Shown here: one piece after another, positions 1 to 8,581 of the stretch
Layout: each line of letters starts with the position of its first letter
How positions within the stretch are numbered: position 1 is the stretch's first letter
Source of the DNA: Cohaesibacter sp.
GTDB lineage: Bacteria > Pseudomonadota > Alphaproteobacteria > Rhizobiales > Cohaesibacteraceae
Length of the DNA stretch: 35,536 nt
Assembly (NCBI GenBank): GCA_025210795.1
Contig: JAOAQZ010000006.1
Location: 1-35,536 of the forward strand
Direction: 5' to 3'
Notes under the pieces: model-generated
The model's database searches: none
What the model saw: the letters and a program-made list of their open reading frames with translations, nothing else
Told to the model about the DNA's origin: nothing
Position numbers and translations under genes: made by a program

Positions 1-106
1 CCCCCATCCATGAAGCGACAGAAACCAGAACAGCCACCAAAATAGTGACAGATAGCCCCATAATCACTGGAATTTTAATCGCTAGACGTTGTGGCAAAAG
101 TTTCAT
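1..106 (-). CDS. Probable methyl-accepting chemotaxis protein, N-terminus only (partial)
   Basis: A minus-strand reading frame starts at an ATG (complement of 104-106) and runs off the left edge. The 35 visible residues begin MKLLPQRLAIKIPV and continue as one long hydrophobic segment (about residues 12-32). A short basic start followed at once by a membrane anchor is typical of the first transmembrane helix of chemotaxis receptors and other HAMP sensors. A GAGG Shine-Dalgarno lies 8 bases upstream (complement of 115-118). No domain past the first helix is visible, so the family call is an inference; a sensor kinase is the main alternative. Confidence 0.5.
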   Translation of the reverse strand, partial: MKLLPQRLAIKIPVIMGLSVTILVAVLVSVASWMG

Positions 107-279
107 TTTAAATCCTCGACATTGCTAGTCGTTTTGCCGAGTGTTCGATATTAACGTTGCCGAATAGTAAATAAGTCTCACAAATTATAGTTTCATTGCA
201 TCATTTGAGGGAAATCTTACATTTCACAATCGAAAATTAGGTAATTTTTCCGATATCTTTTTCAGTTCGAAAGTAATGG

Positions 280-304
280 AAAAAGGGCGCATAATCATGC
301 ACCC
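280..304 (-). terminator. Intrinsic terminator of the hydratase/dehydrogenase gene
   Basis: Read on the minus strand, GGGTGCAT pairs with ATGCGCCC (one G-U pair) around a GATT loop and is followed by TTTTT. It lies about 90 bases downstream of the stop at 393. The rest of the 107-392 gap holds only the putative receptor's leader and no convincing gene. Confidence 0.75.
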
Positions 305-392
305 TCTCTTGCCTTTGGCATTTCGGCTCTTCTTAACGTAATTCCTAGCCATGTATGTTGTCTTACGCCTGTCATTTAAAGGATAGCTGATT

Positions 393-2498
393 TTATTTGC
401 CCCAATCAGCCACTTTTTTGCCCTGTCCGGCATAATCCTTCAAAGCCGGGGCAATTTCCCAGCCCTTGCCATACTGACTTTGCATGTCTTGAAGAATAGC
501 AACAATGCGATCAAGCCCGATCCGATCTGCCTCATGCATCGGACCGCCGCGCCATACAGGATAGCCATAGCCATTGAGCAGCACCATATCGATATCGACC
601 GGCCGTAAGGCGATACCCTCTTGGAGAATTTTAAAACCCTCGTTGATCATACCGGCAAGAACCCTATCCTGAATATCAGCGGTGGTCAGGTGCAAATCTT
701 TGCATTGTTTGCGTTCCCTTTCCTCAGCGATCACCTTTGCGACCTCTTCATCCGGCTGAGGCTTGCGGCTGCCTTCCTCGTAGCGATACCAGCCTTTGCC
801 CGCTTTTAAGCCAAGACGATCCATTTCGCAAAGGCGGTCGGGAATATCAACATAGCGTTCTGCTGCATCCATAAGTGGCTTTTTGCGCTTGCGCTGCGCC
901 CAAGCAATATCAAGGCCGGATAGGTCAAACACCGCATAGGGTCCCATAGGGAAGCCGAATTCGAGCATGGCCTTATCGACTTCTTCAACGCTGGCGCCAT
1001 CTTCAAGGAAGAATTCAAGCAGTTGGCGATTTTTCGCCCAGATGCGATTGCCGATAAATCCGTCGCATACCCCTGCGACCACAGCAATTTTGCGCAAGCG
1101 CTTACCCACGGCAACGGCAGTCGCCAGAACATCCTGTGCCGTTTTGTCCGTATTGACGATTTCAAGCAGCTTCATGATATTGGCAGGCGAGAAGAAATGC
1201 AGGCCGATAACATTGTCTGGCCGCTTGAGCACCGAAGCCATTTCATCAATATCAAGATAGGATGTGTTGGTGGCAAGAATACAATCTTGTGACACAACAG
1301 CTTCCAGATTGGTGAGCAGATCCTTTTTGACCTGCATATCTTCAAACACAGCCTCAACCACCAAATCAGCATTGTTAAGATCTGACATATCTGTGGTGAA
1401 CGTAAAGCTGGCGACCTTGGCGTCTGCCTGCTCCTGGCTCATCTTACCGCGCTTGACCGCACCTTGATAAATGCCAGCGATGCGATCCCGGCCTCGCTCC
1501 AGCCCTTCTCGGGACATTTCCAGCACGGTAAGCTGATAACCCGCATCTGCAAAAGCCACTGCGATACCAGACCCCATAGTCCCCGCGCCTATGATGGCGA
1601 CATTTTCAACCGAGCGTGCCTTTACATCTTCAAGACCCGGCACCTTGGCAACAATCCTTTCTCCAAAGAAAGAATGACGCAATGCAGCTGCCTGATCGCT
1701 CGCAGCCAACTCCAAAAACATCGCGCGCTCTGCCTTCATCCCCTCTTCAAAGGGCATGTTTGCAGAATTATGAACCGACTCCAGAGCCTTTACAGGAGAG
1801 AGTTGCCCTCTCGCCCGCTTCTTCACCTTGGCCTCAAGGGCTGACAGGGCTTCTTCATCCCAGTCTGGGACAGATCGCTTTGAGATAGAGAGAGGCGTTT
1901 CCCCTTCCGCCAGTTTGCTTTCAAGGAAGGCACAGGCCTCTTTCAGCAAATCGCCTTTCAGCACGGCATCGACAAGCCCGATCTTGGCGGCTTCCTCCAT
2001 TTTGACTTGGCGACAGGAGGTTATGATATCAGCCGCTTTCTCCAGCCCGACGAGACGTGGCAGGCGCTGCGTTCCCCCTGCTCCGGGGATAATGCCCAGC
2101 CTTACTTCTGGCAGGCCAACCTTGGCAGATGGACTGGCGACCCGGTAGTGGCACCCCATTGCCACTTCAAAGCCACCACCAAGAGCTGTGCCATGAAGGG
2201 CTGCGACAAGGGGCTTGGAGCATTGATCCAAAGCTGCGATGACATCGGGAAGGAAGGGTGCGAGGGGCGGCTTACCCAGCTCCTTGATATCAGCACCGGC
2301 AATAAAAGTGCGCCCTTCGCAGTGGAGCACAGCTCCCTTAATATCGTCATCGCTTTCGATTTGCGTGACCGCATCGCTCAGCCCCTGACGCACCGCCTGC
2401 GACAGGGCATTGACTGGCGGATTATTGACGAGAAGAACCGCAATGCCCCCCTCTTGCTTACGAAGAGAAATAGGGCTCTGACCTTGGTCCTGTTGCAT
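393..2498 (-). CDS. Fused enoyl-CoA hydratase / 3-hydroxyacyl-CoA dehydrogenase (multifunctional beta-oxidation enzyme)
   Basis: This gene encodes a cytosolic two-domain beta-oxidation enzyme that hydrates enoyl-CoA and then oxidises 3-hydroxyacyl-CoA with NAD. Numbering here starts at the TTG at 2519. The crotonase domain (about 15-200) has the oxyanion segment ALGGGFEVA and both catalytic glutamates, E118 and E138. The Rossmann domain begins near 304 with GAGTMG at 311-316. The dehydrogenase motif NTS...HFFSP has the catalytic His at 441, and C-terminal dehydrogenase domains fill the rest. The size and domain order match the monomeric EHHADH/FadJ-like type. I prefer the ATG at 2498 (residue 8), which has GGGAAGG nine bases upstream; the ATG at 2516 and TTG at 2519 lack a ribosome site. 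No thiolase gene is adjacent, so it is not a classical fadBA operon. Confidence 0.92.
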   Translation of the reverse strand: MQQDQGQSPISLRKQEGGIAVLLVNNPPVNALSQAVRQGLSDAVTQIESDDDIKGAVLHCEGRTFIAGADIKELGKPPLAPFLPDVIAALDQCSKPLVAALHGTALGGGFEVAMGCHYRVASPSAKVGLPEVRLGIIPGAGGTQRLPRLVGLEKAADIITSCRQVKMEEAAKIGLVDAVLKGDLLKEACAFLESKLAEGETPLSISKRSVPDWDEEALSALEAKVKKRARGQLSPVKALESVHNSANMPFEEGMKAERAMFLELAASDQAAALRHSFFGERIVAKVPGLEDVKARSVENVAIIGAGTMGSGIAVAFADAGYQLTVLEMSREGLERGRDRIAGIYQGAVKRGKMSQEQADAKVASFTFTTDMSDLNNADLVVEAVFEDMQVKKDLLTNLEAVVSQDCILATNTSYLDIDEMASVLKRPDNVIGLHFFSPANIMKLLEIVNTDKTAQDVLATAVAVGKRLRKIAVVAGVCDGFIGNRIWAKNRQLLEFFLEDGASVEEVDKAMLEFGFPMGPYAVFDLSGLDIAWAQRKRKKPLMDAAERYVDIPDRLCEMDRLGLKAGKGWYRYEEGSRKPQPDEEVAKVIAEERERKQCKDLHLTTADIQDRVLAGMINEGFKILQEGIALRPVDIDMVLLNGYGYPVWRGGPMHEADRIGLDRIVAILQDMQSQYGKGWEIAPALKDYAGQGKKVADWGK

Positions 2499-2550
2499 TG
2501 CGTCTTGCCTTCCCATCAAATGTTACGAAATTCCAGTTAAAGATACTATT

Positions 2551-2579
2551 TTTGTAACGCAGGAAAATTCAATTGGCAA
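2551..2579 (-). promoter_or_regulatory. Possible sigma-70 promoter of the hydratase/dehydrogenase gene
   Basis: On the minus strand TTGCCA (complement of 2574-2579) is separated by 17 bases from TACAAA (complement of 2551-2556), about 50 bases before the preferred start. The -35 is good and the -10 is weak. The call rests on motif match and position only. Confidence 0.35.
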
Positions 2580-2679
2580 TCCTTCCTAAAGATCTTGCCC
2601 AAGAAGCAAAAGAATCCGGATTACCGTTTCATTGGCCGACACATACCGACAAGCCGACGCCCTTATGACTGCGGACAAG

Positions 2680-2706
2680 AAAAAAGCGAGCCCGAAGGCT
2701 CGCTTT
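2680..2706 (-). terminator. Intrinsic terminator of the LuxR-type regulator gene
   Basis: On the minus strand GCGAGCC-TTCG-GGCTCGC forms a perfect 7-bp stem with a stable UUCG tetraloop, followed by TTTTTT. It lies 40 bases past the regulator's stop and separates it from the downstream metabolic gene. Confidence 0.9.
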
Positions 2707-2745
2707 CCCTAAAAACTCATTTGTATAAATGATCTTGGCTGTAGA

Positions 2746-3438
2746 TCACATCATCCGGTTGGCGATGGCAACGGCCTGTGTCCGGCGATAACAATTGAGC
2801 TTTTTCAGGATAAGAGAGATATGATGCTTGACGGTTGCTTCCGTCAGGCCCAATTCATAGGCGATTTGCTTGTTCAGCAAACCGTCGCGCAGATATTGCA
2901 AGATAGTCATCTGCTTAGGTGTCAGATTGGCCAATTTGGAATAAAGCCCTGAGCGCTCTACAACCTCTTCTCCTTCGACAACCGGAACATCGTCTGACAG
3001 GCCTGCCTTGACCCGAGAAACAATGGAGCGAAGCTCAGAGACTGCCGAAGTTTTCTTAAGCACCCAATCAGCGCCATGACCAAGAGCAAAATGTGCGAGA
3101 CCTTCGTCATTATCATCACAAATGAGAATAAGGCGCGCATGTTTATACGCTTTGCGAACATCTACAATCGCAGCTGAGCCTCGGCTAGCCGTTGCCGAGA
3201 GATTGAGAATGAGCAATGTATCTTCACGATCAGGAGCGGCACTCAGCAATTGGTCAAGGCCGGAGCATTCCAGAACAGGGGTATATTCACGCTTGATGCC
3301 AAGCATATTGAGAAGGCATTCTGTAAAGATTGGATGCGGTTCTGCCAGAACCAGAGTGCGATAGGTCACGACACCCTGCTCGGCCTGATGGTCCAATCCG
3401 CGGCGAACTTCGCCCCCAACATCTTCAAGTAACAGCAT
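2746..3438 (-). CDS. LuxR/NarL-type regulator with a degenerate receiver domain
   Basis: This 230-residue protein has a receiver-like N-terminal domain (about 27-145) and a LuxR-type helix-turn-helix (about 167-228, with LTPKQ, NKQIAYELGL and TEATVKHHIS). The HTH residues are well conserved, so it should bind DNA. The receiver is degenerate: the acidic pair near strand 1 reads E33-P34, and the phospho-acceptor position in LLILNLS is Asn79 instead of Asp, while the strand-5 Lys (128/129) is kept. Activity is therefore probably not switched by ordinary aspartyl phosphorylation. The start has GGGGAAGAG a few bases upstream. It has its own terminator and no adjacent kinase, so it is an orphan; its targets cannot be read from the sequence. 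Confidence 0.85.
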   Translation of the reverse strand: MLLLEDVGGEVRRGLDHQAEQGVVTYRTLVLAEPHPIFTECLLNMLGIKREYTPVLECSGLDQLLSAAPDREDTLLILNLSATASRGSAAIVDVRKAYKHARLILICDDNDEGLAHFALGHGADWVLKKTSAVSELRSIVSRVKAGLSDDVPVVEGEEVVERSGLYSKLANLTPKQMTILQYLRDGLLNKQIAYELGLTEATVKHHISLILKKLNCYRRTQAVAIANRMM

Positions 3439-3459
3439 TTCTCTTCCCCTAAATTAGTG

Positions 3460-3477
3460 GACGACCTGCACGTCGTC
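3460..3477. promoter_or_regulatory. GACGAC-N6-GTCGTC inverted repeat, possible operator
   Basis: A perfect 6-bp inverted repeat with a 6-base spacer sits about 22 bases upstream of the LuxR-type start codon. Two-fold symmetry at this position would suit self-binding by a dimeric LuxR-type protein. This is inference from position and symmetry only. Confidence 0.3.
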
Positions 3478-3743
3478 TCATCTAGTCCCTAATTCCTGTT
3501 GCCTTTAGTCTTGGCGCTCTGCTGCGTTTTAGCGGCGCCAGTACAAATTCAACCGGGCTTCCCTCCGAGTGGCCTTATCAAGCGGGTAAGCTTGTGTTTT
3601 CCCTAGCCTTTATGGTGATTTTTCTTTGTTCACCAGATGCCTAGTCTTTTCTCCACATGCCCTAACCCAAAGGCCAATCAATGGCACCTTTTTCCATCAC
3701 TTACACAAAAATGTCAATGAAAGGCTTGATTTTATTGAGTTAA

Positions 3744-3793
3744 TTTGCAAATATTTTTGCAAATTTAACTTTGCAAAATGCAAATTTTGCAAA
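3744..3793. promoter_or_regulatory. Four TTTGCAAA palindromes: probable ScfR/PccR/RamB-type operator
   Basis: Perfect TTTGCAAA occurs at 3744-3751, 3756-3763, 3770-3777 and 3786-3793, with spacers of 4, 6 and 8 bases. The array ends 12 bases before the ATG of the ScfR-family gene. As I recall, PccR of Rhodobacter sphaeroides binds paired TTTGCAAA with a 4-base spacer and RamB of corynebacteria binds a TTTGCAAA-containing site, so the first pair is a close match to the family's site. Autoregulation is the straightforward inference. Confidence 0.75.
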
Positions 3794-3805
3794 CTCACGA
3801 GGCAC

Positions 3806-5233
3806 ATGATGGCAGAAAAACTCTTTGTTGGCCCAAAGGTCAGGTCTCTTCGAGAAAGCCACAACTTGACACAAGCCAGCTTTGCAGAACGCCTAGGAAT
3901 CTCAACCTCTTACCTAAATCAGATTGAGAATAACCAGCGCCCGCTTACCGCCCCTGTTCTGCTGGCTTTGAGCCATCATTTTGACATGTCGCTCAGCGAT
4001 CTGGCCTCAGCTGATACAAGCCGCATTCTGGCTGATCTTAAGGAAGCACTAGCAGACCCCCTGTTCCGCGACACAAGTCCGGGCCTACAAGAATTGAAGA
4101 TGGCCGCCTCTAATTCCCCTTGGCTGACACAGGCTTTCCTCACCCTGCACCAGGCTCATCGCCGAACCAATGACAGACTAATGATGCTGGATGACGCCTT
4201 GATGGCGCATTCCAATGAAGGGGAAGAGCGCTCCATCCTGCCTTACGAGGAAGTGCGGGACTATTTCCATTATCACGACAATTATATTGATGAACTGGAT
4301 CGCGCCGCGGAAGATCTGGCCAAGCGTCACGGAATGATCGAAGGCAGTCGTCTGGTCAATTTTCAGAATTACCTGGAAGAGCGCCACAATGTGCGCGTGC
4401 GCTTTAGCGAAAAACCGACCCATGACCAGACCATGCGCCAATTTGATGAAGGCACACGCATTCTCTCCATCAATGCCGCGCAAGACAGTCCGTCCATTTC
4501 TTTTCTTCTTGCCCACCAGATTGCCAATCTGGAATATTCCGATCTGATTGACGCGCGCATTGCCAAATCCAATTTCCGCTCTGAAGCCGCACAATCCATT
4601 GCCCGCATTGGTCTGGCCAACTATTTTGCAGGCGCCCTCTGCTTGCCCTATAAGCACTTTCTGGATGTGGCACGGGACGTTCGCCATGACATTGACAGAC
4701 TGCGCCATCATTTCGGGGCCTCACCCGAGCAGGTAGGCCATCGCCTCTCCTCGTTGCAGCGCCCCGGCGCGCGCGGCATCCCCTTTTATTTTGTGCGCGT
4801 TGACAGGGCTGGCAATGTCACCAAGCGCCACTCGGCCACACGTTTCCAGTTTGCCCGCTTTGGCGGCGCTTGCGCGCTTTGGAATGTACACGAGGCTTTT
4901 GAAGCCCCTGGTCGCCACTTGGTTCAGATTGCTGAAATGCCAGACGGCGTTCGCTATCTTTGTGTTGCAACGAGCGTGACAAAATTTGGCGCGGGCTATC
5001 GCGCCCCCGTGCGCCGCTATGCTATTGGCATTGGGTGCGAGCTTTCCTTTGCTGACGAGATTATCTATGCCGATGGTCTGGATCTCAAGTCTGACGCGGG
5101 CGTTGTCGGCATAGGCGTCTCTTGCAGAATTTGCGAGCGCAAGAAGTGCCACCAGCGCGCTGTACCGCCCATTGATCGCAAACTCATTGTCGACCCCAAC
5201 AAGCGCCAGTTCGTGCCTTTTGATCTGGGCTAA
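3806..5233 (+). CDS. ScfR-family (PccR/RamB-like) short-chain fatty acyl-CoA responsive transcriptional regulator
   Basis: This 475-residue cytosolic regulator has an N-terminal Xre-type helix-turn-helix (about 9-63, with LTQASFAERLGIS and YLNQIENNQR). A middle IrrE/ImmA-like domain follows, in which the usual HExxH zinc site reads AHQIA, so it is unlikely to be a peptidase. The C-terminal region ends in a cysteine cluster (CRICERKKC) followed by HQRAVPP, characteristic of this family. Known members sense acyl-CoA thioesters and control propionate or acetate assimilation. I chose the ATG at 3806, where the HTH begins and AGG lies just upstream; the frame extends to 3626 but that part is low-complexity and overlaps the operator array. 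An adjacent ATG at 3809 is equally possible. The effector and distant targets are not visible. Confidence 0.88.
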   Translation: MMAEKLFVGPKVRSLRESHNLTQASFAERLGISTSYLNQIENNQRPLTAPVLLALSHHFDMSLSDLASADTSRILADLKEALADPLFRDTSPGLQELKMAASNSPWLTQAFLTLHQAHRRTNDRLMMLDDALMAHSNEGEERSILPYEEVRDYFHYHDNYIDELDRAAEDLAKRHGMIEGSRLVNFQNYLEERHNVRVRFSEKPTHDQTMRQFDEGTRILSINAAQDSPSISFLLAHQIANLEYSDLIDARIAKSNFRSEAAQSIARIGLANYFAGALCLPYKHFLDVARDVRHDIDRLRHHFGASPEQVGHRLSSLQRPGARGIPFYFVRVDRAGNVTKRHSATRFQFARFGGACALWNVHEAFEAPGRHLVQIAEMPDGVRYLCVATSVTKFGAGYRAPVRRYAIGIGCELSFADEIIYADGLDLKSDAGVVGIGVSCRICERKKCHQRAVPPIDRKLIVDPNKRQFVPFDLG

Positions 5234-5257
5234 GGTGATAGCCAGCCATTACAGATG

Positions 5258-5290
5258 GGGGAGTGAGATAGTAGAGTGGAATCACTCCCC
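5258..5290 (+). terminator. Stem-loop after the ScfR-type gene, terminator-like but without a T-tract
   Basis: GGGGAGTGA (5258-5266) pairs perfectly with TCACTCCCC (5282-5290) 25 bases past the stop. No run of T follows, so it is either a weak or factor-assisted terminator or a 3'-end stabiliser. Confidence 0.4.
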
Positions 5291-5313
5291 GCTCGCCCAG
5301 CATTCTCAGAAAG

Positions 5314-5416
5314 TGATTCAACTTGCCTAGAAACTGTTTCAACAAATGAGCCACTCTTAAGATTCTGATTCAAGAGACTTGAGAGACTGATTCAACCTGC
5401 CCAGAATTTGATTCAA
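5314..5416. repeat. Cluster of four TGATTCAA direct repeats
   Basis: TGATTCAA occurs at 5314, 5366, 5388 and 5409. Two copies extend into a longer shared unit (TGATTCAAC, then TTGCC or CTGCCC, then AGAA) at 5314 and 5388. Start-to-start distances are 52, 22 and 21 bases, the last two near two helical turns. This could be a protein-binding array or a decayed tandem repeat. Confidence 0.5.
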
Positions 5417-5716
5417 GTCGGCAATCTTTTACTTCAAGTGCAGCCTGTTTCATGAGTCATTTGAATCTCTTATAGCCGCACGCTAAGAGCTTTTATAAGG
5501 AACCATATTCTGCAGCCCCGGCTCCGGCCCCTTCAAACTGCAAGAAAAATGGGGACGAGCAGGCCTTGATCAAACCTAGACGGAATCCCCCCTTGCTCCC
5601 ACCTCTTTCCCACCGATAGGTTTGGAGCACCTTATTGCCACCACAGCTTTCGCTCGGCCGGACCCTTTCCCTTGATCCGCATTGATCTTAAGGGCACAAA
5701 TAAGAAGAAGAATGAT

Positions 5717-8389
5717 ATGAAAACCGACTGCGCCGTCATCCATCTGGAAGATTACAAGCCCACGCCCTATGCCATAGAGCATGTCGAGATGACTTTCCTT
5801 CTGTCCGCAAACAGAACACAGATCACCTCCAGCCTTCACATTACGCCTCGCAAGGGCATAGCTGCTGGCACAGCACTGGAGCTGGATGGTGAGGATCTCA
5901 CTCTGCTCTCAGCCAAGCTGAACGGAGCAAACCTTGCCTCAGATAGCTACAGCGTCAGCGCCAATAAGTTCAGACTTCACACGCCACCAGAAGGTGATTT
6001 TGTGCTGGAGCTTGAGACTGAACTTGACCCATCCAGCAACACACAATTGATGGGGCTTTATCGCTCAAGTGGCACCTATTGCACCCAGTGCGAGGCGGAA
6101 GGATTTCGCCGCATCACCTATTTTTATGACCGACCCGATGTGCTGGCAACCTACAAGGTTCGGCTTGAGGCAGACAAAAAAGAATGCCCCCATATTCTCG
6201 CCAATGGCAATTTGATTGAAAGCGGCCTCCTGCCCTCTGATAGCGCGGAAGACGGAAGCGAGCGGCATTATGCCATTTGGGAAGACCCCTTCCCCAAACC
6301 ATCCTATCTGTTTGCCTGTGTCGCAGGCGATCTTGCGCGCATTGAAGATAATTTCGTCACCCAATCAGGCCGTAATGTCGCTCTTCATATCTATGTAGAA
6401 CATGGCAAAGAGGATCGTGTCGCCTATGCAATGGACGCCCTCAAACGGTCCATGAAATGGGACGAGGACGTCTTTGGCCGCGAATATGATCTTGATATTT
6501 TCCAGATTGTCGCCGTCTCCGATTTCAATATGGGAGCGATGGAGAATAAGGGCCTTAATATCTTTAATGATAAATATGTCCTTGCCAAACCCGATACAGC
6601 GACTGATACGGATTATGCCCTGATCGAAGCGATTATTGCCCATGAATATTTTCACAATTGGACAGGCAATCGCATCACATGTCGTGACTGGTTCCAGCTT
6701 TGCCTTAAAGAGGGGCTGACCGTCTTTCGTGATCAGGAATTCTCATCCGACATGCGCTCGCGCCCCGTTAAGCGCATCGAAGATGTTCGCCAGCTACGTG
6801 CCCGCCAGTTCCCTGAAGACGGGGGGCCGCTGGCGCATCCGGTTCGGCCAACCAGCTATTCCGAGATCAACAATTTCTATACAGCAACGGTCTATGAAAA
6901 AGGGGCCGAGCTGTGCCGCATGATCAAGGCGATCGTCGGAGCGGATGATTTTCGCAAAGGGATGGATCTCTATTTTGAACGCCATGATGGCGATGCCTCA
7001 ACGATTGAGGATTTTCTCGCAGTCTTTGAACAAGCATCAGGGCAGGATCTTTCCCAGTTCGCTTTATGGTATAGCCAAGCTGGCACCCCAAGCGTTGTGG
7101 TCACATCCAATTACCATGCCGCACGTAAAGAGCTTAGTCTGTCGGTTGAGCAATCCTGCCCGGCAACACCGGGCCAGCCAACCAAGAAAGTGATGCATAT
7201 TCCGGTGCAATTTGGCCTAGTTGGCACAAATGGCCAACCGGTCAGCTTTAGTGGCACCAGCGGTGGGCGCGTCGACATGCTAGAGACTGGCGGCATGCTG
7301 CATATCACCGAGCGCAAACAAACCTTCACCCTGAAGGGTGTTCGCGCACCTGCCATCCCGTCTCTTCTTCGTGGCTTTTCTGCTCCAATCTATTTGCGTT
7401 CCAATCTGAGCGACAAGGACATCTTACAGCTTTTGCGCCACGATGAAGACAGCTTCAATCGCTGGGAGGCCGCGCAATATCTTCTCATGCGGGCCCTTCT
7501 TTCCGCCACACAGGCAGTTGAAGCAGGGATGTCTTACGAGCCAGATTCTGAGCTTATCGAAACATTGGGCGAAATCGTCGGTGATGATGATTTGGAAATG
7601 GCCTTTCGCGCCGAGATCCTAAACATGCCTAGTGAAGCGGATATTGCTCGAGAGATTGGACGCAATGTTAATCCAGATGCCATTCATACAGCTCTTGAGA
7701 CCTTCCGCACGAATGTTGCCAACGCCCTCAGCCCAAGCTTGCACAAACTATATACAAATCTGATCGACGACGACGCCTATTCGCCTGATGCAAGCTCAGC
7801 AGGCAAGCGCGCTCTTCGAAATCAGATCCTGTCCCTCCTGATCATGTGTGAAGGAGAAGGGGGAGAAGAACTGGCTGTTCAGCAATATCACGAAGCCAGT
7901 AACATGACTGACCGCTTTGCGGCTCTCGCCAGCCTCACCCATCACGAAAAGCCGTCCGCTGACGCACTCCTCTCAGCCTTTCATGATCGTTATGCTGATG
8001 ACGCTCTGGTCATTGATAAATGGCTTTCACTTCAGGCAAGCTCTCCCAAGGATGGCACGCTGGAGCGGGTGAAATCCCTGCTTGAGCATCCCTCCTTTAG
8101 CCTGAACAACCCCAACAGGGCCCGCTCTCTGATTGGGGCGTTTGCCATGAATAATGCGCGCCAGTTCAACCGGCCAGATGGAAAAGGCTATGAGCTGGTC
8201 ACTGATATCATCCTCAAACTGGACCGCACCAACCCGCAAACGGCAGCCCGTCTTCTTAATAATTTCCGCTCTTGGCGCGTGCTCGAGCCAACTCGGCAGG
8301 CCCTTGCAAAAGCGCAATTGGAGAGAATCGCGGAGACTAATCCACTATCCAAGGACGTTGCCGATATTGCAAATCGGTGCTTGCAATGA
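5717..8389 (+). CDS. pepN: Aminopeptidase N, M1-family zinc metallopeptidase
   Basis: This 890-residue cytosolic enzyme removes N-terminal residues from peptides in the late steps of protein turnover. The exopeptidase motif GAMEN is at 273-277. The zinc site HEYFH is at 309-313, with the third ligand E332 in LKEGL, and the stretch around it is nearly the same as in E. coli PepN. The length compares with about 870 residues in E. coli, and the protein continues through the C-terminal alpha-helical domains. The frame opens with TTG at 5672, but I prefer the ATG at 5717, which has AAGAAG 7 bases upstream and matches the normal family start. It appears to be a single-gene unit, with a hairpin following its stop. 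Confidence 0.96.
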   Translation: MKTDCAVIHLEDYKPTPYAIEHVEMTFLLSANRTQITSSLHITPRKGIAAGTALELDGEDLTLLSAKLNGANLASDSYSVSANKFRLHTPPEGDFVLELETELDPSSNTQLMGLYRSSGTYCTQCEAEGFRRITYFYDRPDVLATYKVRLEADKKECPHILANGNLIESGLLPSDSAEDGSERHYAIWEDPFPKPSYLFACVAGDLARIEDNFVTQSGRNVALHIYVEHGKEDRVAYAMDALKRSMKWDEDVFGREYDLDIFQIVAVSDFNMGAMENKGLNIFNDKYVLAKPDTATDTDYALIEAIIAHEYFHNWTGNRITCRDWFQLCLKEGLTVFRDQEFSSDMRSRPVKRIEDVRQLRARQFPEDGGPLAHPVRPTSYSEINNFYTATVYEKGAELCRMIKAIVGADDFRKGMDLYFERHDGDASTIEDFLAVFEQASGQDLSQFALWYSQAGTPSVVVTSNYHAARKELSLSVEQSCPATPGQPTKKVMHIPVQFGLVGTNGQPVSFSGTSGGRVDMLETGGMLHITERKQTFTLKGVRAPAIPSLLRGFSAPIYLRSNLSDKDILQLLRHDEDSFNRWEAAQYLLMRALLSATQAVEAGMSYEPDSELIETLGEIVGDDDLEMAFRAEILNMPSEADIAREIGRNVNPDAIHTALETFRTNVANALSPSLHKLYTNLIDDDAYSPDASSAGKRALRNQILSLLIMCEGEGGEELAVQQYHEASNMTDRFAALASLTHHEKPSADALLSAFHDRYADDALVIDKWLSLQASSPKDGTLERVKSLLEHPSFSLNNPNRARSLIGAFAMNNARQFNRPDGKGYELVTDIILKLDRTNPQTAARLLNNFRSWRVLEPTRQALAKAQLERIAETNPLSKDVADIANRCLQ

Positions 8390-8395
8390 GCAAAA

Positions 8396-8432
8396 GAGGC
8401 TGATTCTTCAACAGAATCAGAGAGTCAGCCTC
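8396..8432 (+). terminator. Probable terminator of pepN
   Basis: GAGGCTGA (8396-8403) pairs with TCAGCCTC (8425-8432), with a further inner GATTCT/AGAATC pairing in the loop. It starts 7 bases past the pepN stop. The T-tract is short (TTTT eight bases later), so efficiency is uncertain. Confidence 0.5.
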
Positions 8433-8445
8433 GCCGCAATTTTCG

Positions 8446-8460
8446 TTAACCATTCATTAA
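8446..8460. promoter_or_regulatory. TTAA-N7-TTAA box, candidate CtrA-binding site
   Basis: TTAACCATTCATTAA matches the full alphaproteobacterial CtrA consensus TTAA-N7-TTAA, and the base after it is C. It lies between pepN and the PleC-like kinase, about 120 bases before the kinase start. CtrA control of the kinase is an inference from motif and position. Confidence 0.55.
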
Positions 8461-8581
8461 CTAAAAATTTGGTTACCAGACTCTAGACAAGAGCCCCAAG
8501 GTCGATTCAAATGGAATTGATTCGGGAGTGCGGCAAAATTACTTCCGACCACCACTTGAGACAGACCCAGGAGGCCAGGGT

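Larger units (their letters stand above)
3439..3805. promoter_or_regulatory. Divergent intergenic region between the LuxR-type and ScfR-type regulators
   Basis: This 367-base region without a gene separates two divergently transcribed regulators. It carries a GACGAC/GTCGTC inverted repeat (3460-3477) just upstream of the LuxR-type gene and four TTTGCAAA palindromes next to the ScfR-type gene. The upstream frame that reads through from 3626 has a poor, low-complexity translation before residue 61 and is taken as untranslated leader. Confidence 0.6.
5234..5716. other. 483-base gene-free region before pepN
   Basis: I see no credible gene here. It holds a stem-loop just after the ScfR-type stop (5258-5290), a cluster of TGATTCAA repeats (5314-5416) and a CTCTTA/TAAGAG inverted repeat near 5465-5487. 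A short antisense frame overlapping the pepN start has no supporting features. The pepN promoter must lie here but no clear -35/-10 pair stands out. Confidence 0.5.

Noticed and set aside
224..433. 69-codon minus-strand open frame downstream of and overlapping the hydratase/dehydrogenase 3' end
   Set aside because: It spans the intrinsic terminator at 280-304, overlaps the end of a secure gene, and has no ribosome site or recognisable feature.
2007..2540. 177-codon plus-strand open frame antisense to the hydratase/dehydrogenase start
   Set aside because: It overlaps the conserved crotonase domain and shows no coding character of its own.
3626..3805. N-terminal extension of the ScfR-family protein by 60 residues
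   Set aside because: The extension is read through the TTTGCAAA operator array, gives a Phe/Cys/Lys-rich low-complexity sequence, and lacks a ribosome site.
4000..4800. Possible active zinc peptidase in the IrrE-like domain of the ScfR-family regulator
   Set aside because: The expected HExxH reads AHQIA, so a catalytic role is unlikely.
5314..5416. CRISPR array
   Set aside because: The repeats are only 8 bases and irregularly spaced, with no regular spacers and no cas genes.
5576..5839. 87-codon minus-strand frame overlapping the pepN start
   Set aside because: It has no ribosome site or motif and conflicts with the clear pepN N-terminus.
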